Shown here: piece after piece, positions 6,766-9,993 of the stretch
How the letters are laid out: every line of letters starts with the position of its first letter
Numbering within the stretch: the first letter of the stretch is position 1
NCBI GenBank assembly: GCA_002362145.1
Contig: DETX01000018.1
Coordinates: 1 to 9,993 of the forward strand
Direction: 5' to 3'
DNA: 9,993 nucleotides
DNA from: Clostridiales bacterium UBA3277
Lineage (GTDB): Bacteria > Bacillota > Clostridia > Oscillospirales > Oscillospiraceae
Notes under the pieces: generated by a model
The model's database searches: none
Told to the model about the DNA's origin: nothing
The model's input: only the letters and a program-made list of their open reading frames with translations
Position numbers and translations under genes: made by a program

Positions 6766-6784
6766 CTGAGAAAGTCTTTCTCAG
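6766..6784 (+). promoter_or_regulatory. Perfect 19-base palindrome before mltG
   Basis: CTGAGAAAG (6766-6774) and CTTTCTCAG (6776-6784) are exact inverted repeats around T6775. As RNA it could form a stem of about 7 pairs with a 5-base loop, ending only a few bases before the mltG AGGAGG site. There is no T tract, so it is not a terminator. It could be an operator for a dimeric regulator, or a hairpin affecting mltG translation or mRNA processing within the operon. No regulator is visible in the window. Confidence 0.5.
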
Positions 6785-6799
6785 TCAGGAGGAACACCT

Positions 6800-8557
6800 A
6801 TGGAAAATGAACGATTCCCGGAATCCGAAGAAAGCGCCCCGGGCCAGGAGAACCTGGTCCCGGAGAGCCCGGATTCCATGGAGGAAAGCCCTGATATTCA
6901 GGAGCTGACCTTCTCTCCGGAGATGGAGGATGTGCCGCCGGAGGATATTCCCGCGGAAACAGCACCGGAAACTCAGCCTGAGGAGATTCCTGTGGAGGAG
7001 ATTCCCATGGACGATGCCCCCGGAGAAATCCCGGACCCTGCCGCCCAGGAGCCCCCGGATAGGGAGGCGCCTCCCAGGCCGGGAACCCCGCCCCTGACCG
7101 GCGCCGCCTTTATGGCCAGCATCCCGGATGTGGGCGAGGACTACCCCGAGGAGCCCACGGATTTTGAAGAGGTCCCGGAAAACTATGCCGACGGTTTGGA
7201 TGGCTTTGCCGGGCCCGGCGGGGAATCCGGGCAGGTTCCCGGTTTTGCCCCGCCGGATGGGTTCGGGGACGCGGCGCCCGTCCCGGCGCCTGCCGAAAAA
7301 ACACCGGAACCTGAAGAGGACGCCCTTCAGGAATACCGGGACAGCACCCGGGATTTATCCCCCGAGGGCGGCGAGCCGGCCCCTTCGGAAGCGCCCGCCC
7401 GGGTCCGCCCCCAGCGAAAGGGCCGCCCCAAGCGCAAAAAGGGCGAGGGTCTTTTCGGCATTCCCAATATTCTCTCCACCCTGGTCTGGCTGGCTTTGAT
7501 CGTGGCCATCGGCGTCACCGCCGGGCGGATGGTCTGGCTCTGCGCCGCCGACGTGCTGGCCTTCGGCCGGGAGGACCGGGCCGTCACCATCACGATCTAC
7601 GAATCGGACACCATGGAGGATATTCAGGGCAAGCTCTATGACGCGGGGCTCATCCGCTACAAGGGCCTCTTTGACTTCTATGCCTCCATTTCCCACGCGG
7701 AGGAGAAGATCAAGCCCGGTATCTACGATCTGAATACCAAATACGACTATCATGCCCTGGTGAACTTCATGACCCCCAGGTCCAACCGGGAGGTTGTGAA
7801 GGTGACCATCCCCGAGGGCTACACCTGCCGTCAGATCTTTGCCCTGCTGGAGGAGAACAAGGTCTGCAGCGCCAGGGATATCGCCTCCTACGCCGCCACC
7901 GGCGAACTGGACGAATACTGGTTCCTGACCTATGTGGAGCGGGGCCAGCCCTACTGCCTGGAGGGCTTCCTCTTCCCGGACACCTACGAATTCTACAAAA
8001 ACTCCACTCCGAAAGAGGCCCTTCAGCGGATGCTGAACAACTTCGGCAACCGGTTTGACGAGGAGATGCAATCGCAGATCGATACCCTCAACGACTATCT
8101 GGCAGGCCTCATGCGCACCGCCGGGCAGAGTGAGGAGTATATCTCCCAGCACCGGTTCAACACCCGGGACATCACCATCGTGGCCTCCCTCATTGAGAAG
8201 GAATCCGCCGGTGCGGAGGAGAGTCCCACCATCGCCTCGGTGATCTACAACCGTCTGTTCAACTGGGGCGGCAACCCGGCCTATCTGAACATCGACGCCT
8301 CCATTGTCTACGCCCTGGACGGCAAGACCGATCTGACCAGCGAGGATTTGCAGGTGGACAGCCCCTACAACACCTACACCCATACGGGCCTGACCCCCAC
8401 TCCCATCTCCAACCCCGGTCTTTCCAGCCTGAAAGCCGCCCTGTCCCCCGCTTCCACCAACTATTACTACTATGTTCTCAATCCCGAAACCGGCGTTCAC
8501 AAGTTCTCCACCACCCAGGAGGAGCACAACGCCGCCATTACCGCCTACTATGGATAA
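6800..8557 (+). CDS. mltG: Endolytic murein transglycosylase MltG with long acidic cytoplasmic tail
   Basis: This 585-residue membrane protein cleaves nascent glycan strands in the wall, setting glycan length. Residues 1-205 are acidic and Pro/Glu-rich with low complexity and are likely disordered in the cytoplasm. A basic patch (RKGRPKRKKG, 206-215) is followed by one membrane helix (about 219-247). The outside part is YceG-like. It has an N-terminal LysM-like segment (about 262-325), EGYTCRQI (339-346) and LEGFLFPDTY (387-396). SLIEKES (463-469) holds the family catalytic Glu, E466 by alignment with E. coli MltG. YNTYTHTGLTPTPISNPG (523-540) and YYYVLNPETGVHKFS (556-570) complete the domain. 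E. coli MltG is about 340 residues; the extra length is nearly all the N-terminal tail, a feature also known from streptococci. AGGAGG lies 7 bases before the ATG. It overlaps the U32 gene by 8 bases. Confidence 0.95.
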   Translation: MENERFPESEESAPGQENLVPESPDSMEESPDIQELTFSPEMEDVPPEDIPAETAPETQPEEIPVEEIPMDDAPGEIPDPAAQEPPDREAPPRPGTPPLTGAAFMASIPDVGEDYPEEPTDFEEVPENYADGLDGFAGPGGESGQVPGFAPPDGFGDAAPVPAPAEKTPEPEEDALQEYRDSTRDLSPEGGEPAPSEAPARVRPQRKGRPKRKKGEGLFGIPNILSTLVWLALIVAIGVTAGRMVWLCAADVLAFGREDRAVTITIYESDTMEDIQGKLYDAGLIRYKGLFDFYASISHAEEKIKPGIYDLNTKYDYHALVNFMTPRSNREVVKVTIPEGYTCRQIFALLEENKVCSARDIASYAATGELDEYWFLTYVERGQPYCLEGFLFPDTYEFYKNSTPKEALQRMLNNFGNRFDEEMQSQIDTLNDYLAGLMRTAGQSEEYISQHRFNTRDITIVASLIEKESAGAEESPTIASVIYNRLFNWGGNPAYLNIDASIVYALDGKTDLTSEDLQVDSPYNTYTHTGLTPTPISNPGLSSLKAALSPASTNYYYYVLNPETGVHKFSTTQEEHNAAITAYYG

Positions 8558-9776
8558 GAAAAAACTGGAACTTCTCAGCCCCGCCGGGGATCGGGAGCGG
8601 CTGGAAATGGCCGTGCTCTACGGCGCCGACGCGGTATATCTGGCCGGAACCAGCTTTGGGATGCGCTCCTTCGCGGGGAATTTCTCCCCGGAGGAGCTGC
8701 CCGGGGCGGTGGCCTTCGCCCACAGCCACGGCGTCAAGTGCCATGTCACCGTGAATACCATGCCCAGAAACGACGAGGTCGCCCGGCTGCCGGAATATCT
8801 GGAGCAACTGGACGACGCGGGGGTGGACGCCCTGATCCTGGCGGATCTGGGGGCCTTTACCCTGGCGGGGAGGTACGCTCCCCGGTGCCAGCGCCACATA
8901 TCCACCCAGCAGTCCATCGGAAATTATGAATGCGCCCAGGCCTGGTTCGACCTGGGCGCGGCCCGGGTGGTCCTGGCCCGGGAGCTGAGCCTTCAGGAAA
9001 TCGCCCGCATCCGGCAGAAGGTGGACCCAAAGCTGGAAATCGAGACCTTCGGCCATGGGGCCATGTGCGTCAGCTATTCGGGCCGGTGCCTTCTGAGCAA
9101 CTACATGACCGGCCGGGACTCCAACCGGGGGGCCTGCGCCCAGCCCTGCCGCTATCAGTACGCCCTGATGGAGGAAAAACGGCCCGGGGAATACTTCCCC
9201 GTATTTGAGGACGAAAAGGGCACCTACATCTTAAATTCCCGGGATATGTGCATGATCGACCACCTGGGGGAGCTGATGGAGGCCGGGGTGGACTGCATCA
9301 AAATCGAGGGCCGGGCCAAATCCGCCTACTACGCCGCCATCGTCACCGGAGCCTACCGGCACTGCATCGACGATGTTTTTTCCGGAAAAGCCCCGGACCG
9401 GGTCTGGCGGGACGAGGTGGAACACGTTTCCCACCGGGTCTACTCCACGGGCTTCTATTTTGGGGAGCCGGGGCAGTATGTGGAAAACTCCCGGTACATC
9501 CGGGACTGGCAGATCTGCGCCAAGGTTCTCTCCTGCGACGGGCAGGGCCTTGCCCGGTGCCGTCTGAACAACAAATTCCATGAGGGCGACGTTCTGGAAG
9601 TGGTGGGACCGGACACCCGGCCCTTCCCCGTCACCGCCCAGGGGATGCGGGATGCCGAGGGCCTGCCCCTGGCAGAGCCCCGGACGCCCCAGATGGAATT
9701 TACCCTTCCCCTGCCCAGCCCCGTGCCGCCCCACAGCGTTTTAAGAAGATCCGTGGATCTGTCGGCGAAGGAATGA
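8550..9776 (+). CDS. U32 family peptidase-like protein, probable tRNA 5-hydroxyuridine modification protein (TrhP/YrrO-like)
   Basis: This 408-residue protein begins LELLSPAGDRERLEMAV (7-23), as U32 proteins do. It carries the full U32 signature ETFGHGAMCVSYSGRCLLS (165-183). Cysteines C173, C180, C196 (or C200) and C234 are spaced like the [4Fe-4S] ligands of UbiU and related proteins. Though named peptidases, characterised bacterial members hydroxylate RNA or ubiquinone: TrhP makes ho5U34 in tRNA and RlhA acts on 23S rRNA. A C-terminal beta-rich region (about 320-405) fits the longer YrrO/TrhP2-like group. In Bacillus subtilis mltG (yrrL) is followed by yrrM, yrrN and yrrO, so this position next to mltG supports TrhP; yrrM and yrrN are absent here. 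The ATG at 8550 overlaps the mltG stop by 8 bases, with no close ribosome binding site (AGGAGG at 8517 is too far), implying coupling. The longer frame from 8472 would lie inside mltG. Confidence 0.88.
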   Translation: MDKKKLELLSPAGDRERLEMAVLYGADAVYLAGTSFGMRSFAGNFSPEELPGAVAFAHSHGVKCHVTVNTMPRNDEVARLPEYLEQLDDAGVDALILADLGAFTLAGRYAPRCQRHISTQQSIGNYECAQAWFDLGAARVVLARELSLQEIARIRQKVDPKLEIETFGHGAMCVSYSGRCLLSNYMTGRDSNRGACAQPCRYQYALMEEKRPGEYFPVFEDEKGTYILNSRDMCMIDHLGELMEAGVDCIKIEGRAKSAYYAAIVTGAYRHCIDDVFSGKAPDRVWRDEVEHVSHRVYSTGFYFGEPGQYVENSRYIRDWQICAKVLSCDGQGLARCRLNNKFHEGDVLEVVGPDTRPFPVTAQGMRDAEGLPLAEPRTPQMEFTLPLPSPVPPHSVLRRSVDLSAKE

Positions 9777-9791
9777 TGAAAAAGGGACGTA

Positions 9792-9822
9792 CAATGCCCC
9801 CCGCCGGCCGGCGGGGGCATTG
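9792..9822 (+). terminator. Strong GC hairpin at operon end, probable terminator without T tract
   Basis: Inverted arms beginning CAATGCCCC and ending GGGGCATTG pair over about 13 bases with one bulged C, around GGCC. It lies 16 bases after the U32 stop, where an operon terminator is expected. The following bases are CCATGTG, not a T run, so classic intrinsic termination is doubtful. It may instead protect the mRNA 3' end. Confidence 0.5.
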
Positions 9823-9853
9823 CCATGTGTCAAAGGCTCCTGGGCATTCCGGC

Positions 9854-9884
9854 GAAAAGGCTACCCTCTGCTTTGGGCCTTTTC
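9854..9884 (+). terminator. Inverted repeat GAAAAGGC/GCCTTTTC, weak terminator candidate
   Basis: An exact 8-base stem (9854-9861 with 9877-9884) encloses a 15-base loop. The right arm itself contains TTTT and is followed by TCC. It could be a weak terminator or part of a larger structured RNA with the neighbouring hairpins. Confidence 0.35.
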
Positions 9885-9886
9885 TC

Positions 9887-9924
9887 CGCTTCGGGCAGGC
9901 GGGAAACCGCGCCCGCCCGAAGCG
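9887..9924. other. Long GNRA-capped inverted repeat in terminal intergenic region
   Basis: CGCTTCGGGC (9887-9896) pairs exactly with GCCCGAAGCG (9915-9924). Inside, GCGG and CCGC can pair around a GAAA tetraloop, separated from the outer stem by a small asymmetric internal loop. There is no adjoining T run on either strand. It could be part of a non-coding RNA, an mRNA stabiliser, or a dispersed chromosomal palindrome. I see no coding potential in 9777-9993. Confidence 0.5.
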
Positions 9925-9945
9925 TAACAATGTGCCGATTAACAT

Positions 9946-9974
9946 TTGGGGCGAAAAAGGGGTATTCTTATACT
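9946..9974 (+). promoter_or_regulatory. Possible promoter for a gene beyond the window
   Basis: TATACT (9969-9974) matches the -10 consensus at 5 of 6, in an AT-rich stretch unlike the GC-rich surroundings. Seventeen bases upstream is TTGGGG (9946-9951), which matches the -35 only at 3 of 6. Transcription would leave the window to the right. The call rests mainly on the -10 and the sudden AT-richness. Confidence 0.4.
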
Positions 9975-9993
9975 AAAACCTAATAAAACCCTT

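Noticed and set aside
7355..8527. Minus-strand 390-residue frame rich in Gly and Val
   Set aside because: It is antisense to the mltG catalytic domain and has no family motif.
9773..9976. Plus-strand 67-residue frame after the U32 gene
   Set aside because: It runs through three inverted repeats, has no ribosome binding site or recognisable composition, and looks non-coding.
1..9993. CRISPR array, insertion sequence, integrase or defence system
   Set aside because: I looked for regularly spaced repeats, transposase or recombinase motifs and toxin-antitoxin pairs and saw none; most genes are familiar housekeeping families.

Overview
This is a GC-rich, ordinary-looking chromosomal segment, most likely from a gut-type Clostridia (Oscillospiraceae-like) bacterium. 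That placement is an inference. It rests on strong AGGAGG-type ribosome binding sites about 7 bases before most starts, sigma-A-like promoters, a Firmicutes-style mltG to U32-protein gene order, and GCC/CTG/CGG-rich codon use. No sequence search was possible.

Layout. Bases 1-117 hold a complete tRNA-Arg(ACG) with encoded CCA and a perfect intrinsic terminator. A nucleoside phosphorylase-family gene (192-956, +) follows and ends in a strong terminator. Three minus-strand genes come next. A secreted protein with an L,D-transpeptidase-like H...SxGC signature and a C-terminal SH3-like region (1011-2162) has its own promoter. A DprA/Smf-like gene (2312-3199) and a DEAD-box RNA helicase (3196-4377) share a GTGA overlap and form a two-gene operon. 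The intergenic region 4378-4589 carries two back-to-back promoters. From there a plus-strand operon runs to 9776: membrane-anchored GT2 glycosyltransferase, thymidylate kinase, DJ-1/PfpI protein, MltG endolytic transglycosylase and a U32 (TrhP-like) protein. Junctions are an 8-base overlap, a 2-base gap, a 50-base gap containing a perfect 19-base palindrome, and a second 8-base overlap. The last 217 bases are non-coding, with three stable inverted repeats and a possible promoter leading off the end.

How the genes work together. The plus-strand operon mixes envelope functions (GT2, MltG), nucleotide supply (Tmk) and translation/tRNA modification (U32). This is a growth-linked housekeeping set rather than one pathway. 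The helicase-DprA pair couples RNA metabolism with single-stranded DNA handling only by position.

Several starts were moved downstream of the longest possible reading frame, because the promoter or ribosome binding site lies inside the longer version. I found no CRISPR array, insertion sequence, integrase or clearly new defence system. The most notable signals are the atypical Ala codon use of the nucleoside phosphorylase gene beside the tRNA, the divergent DprA-like protein, the secreted H...SxGC protein, the long acidic MltG tail, and the structured terminal intergenic region.
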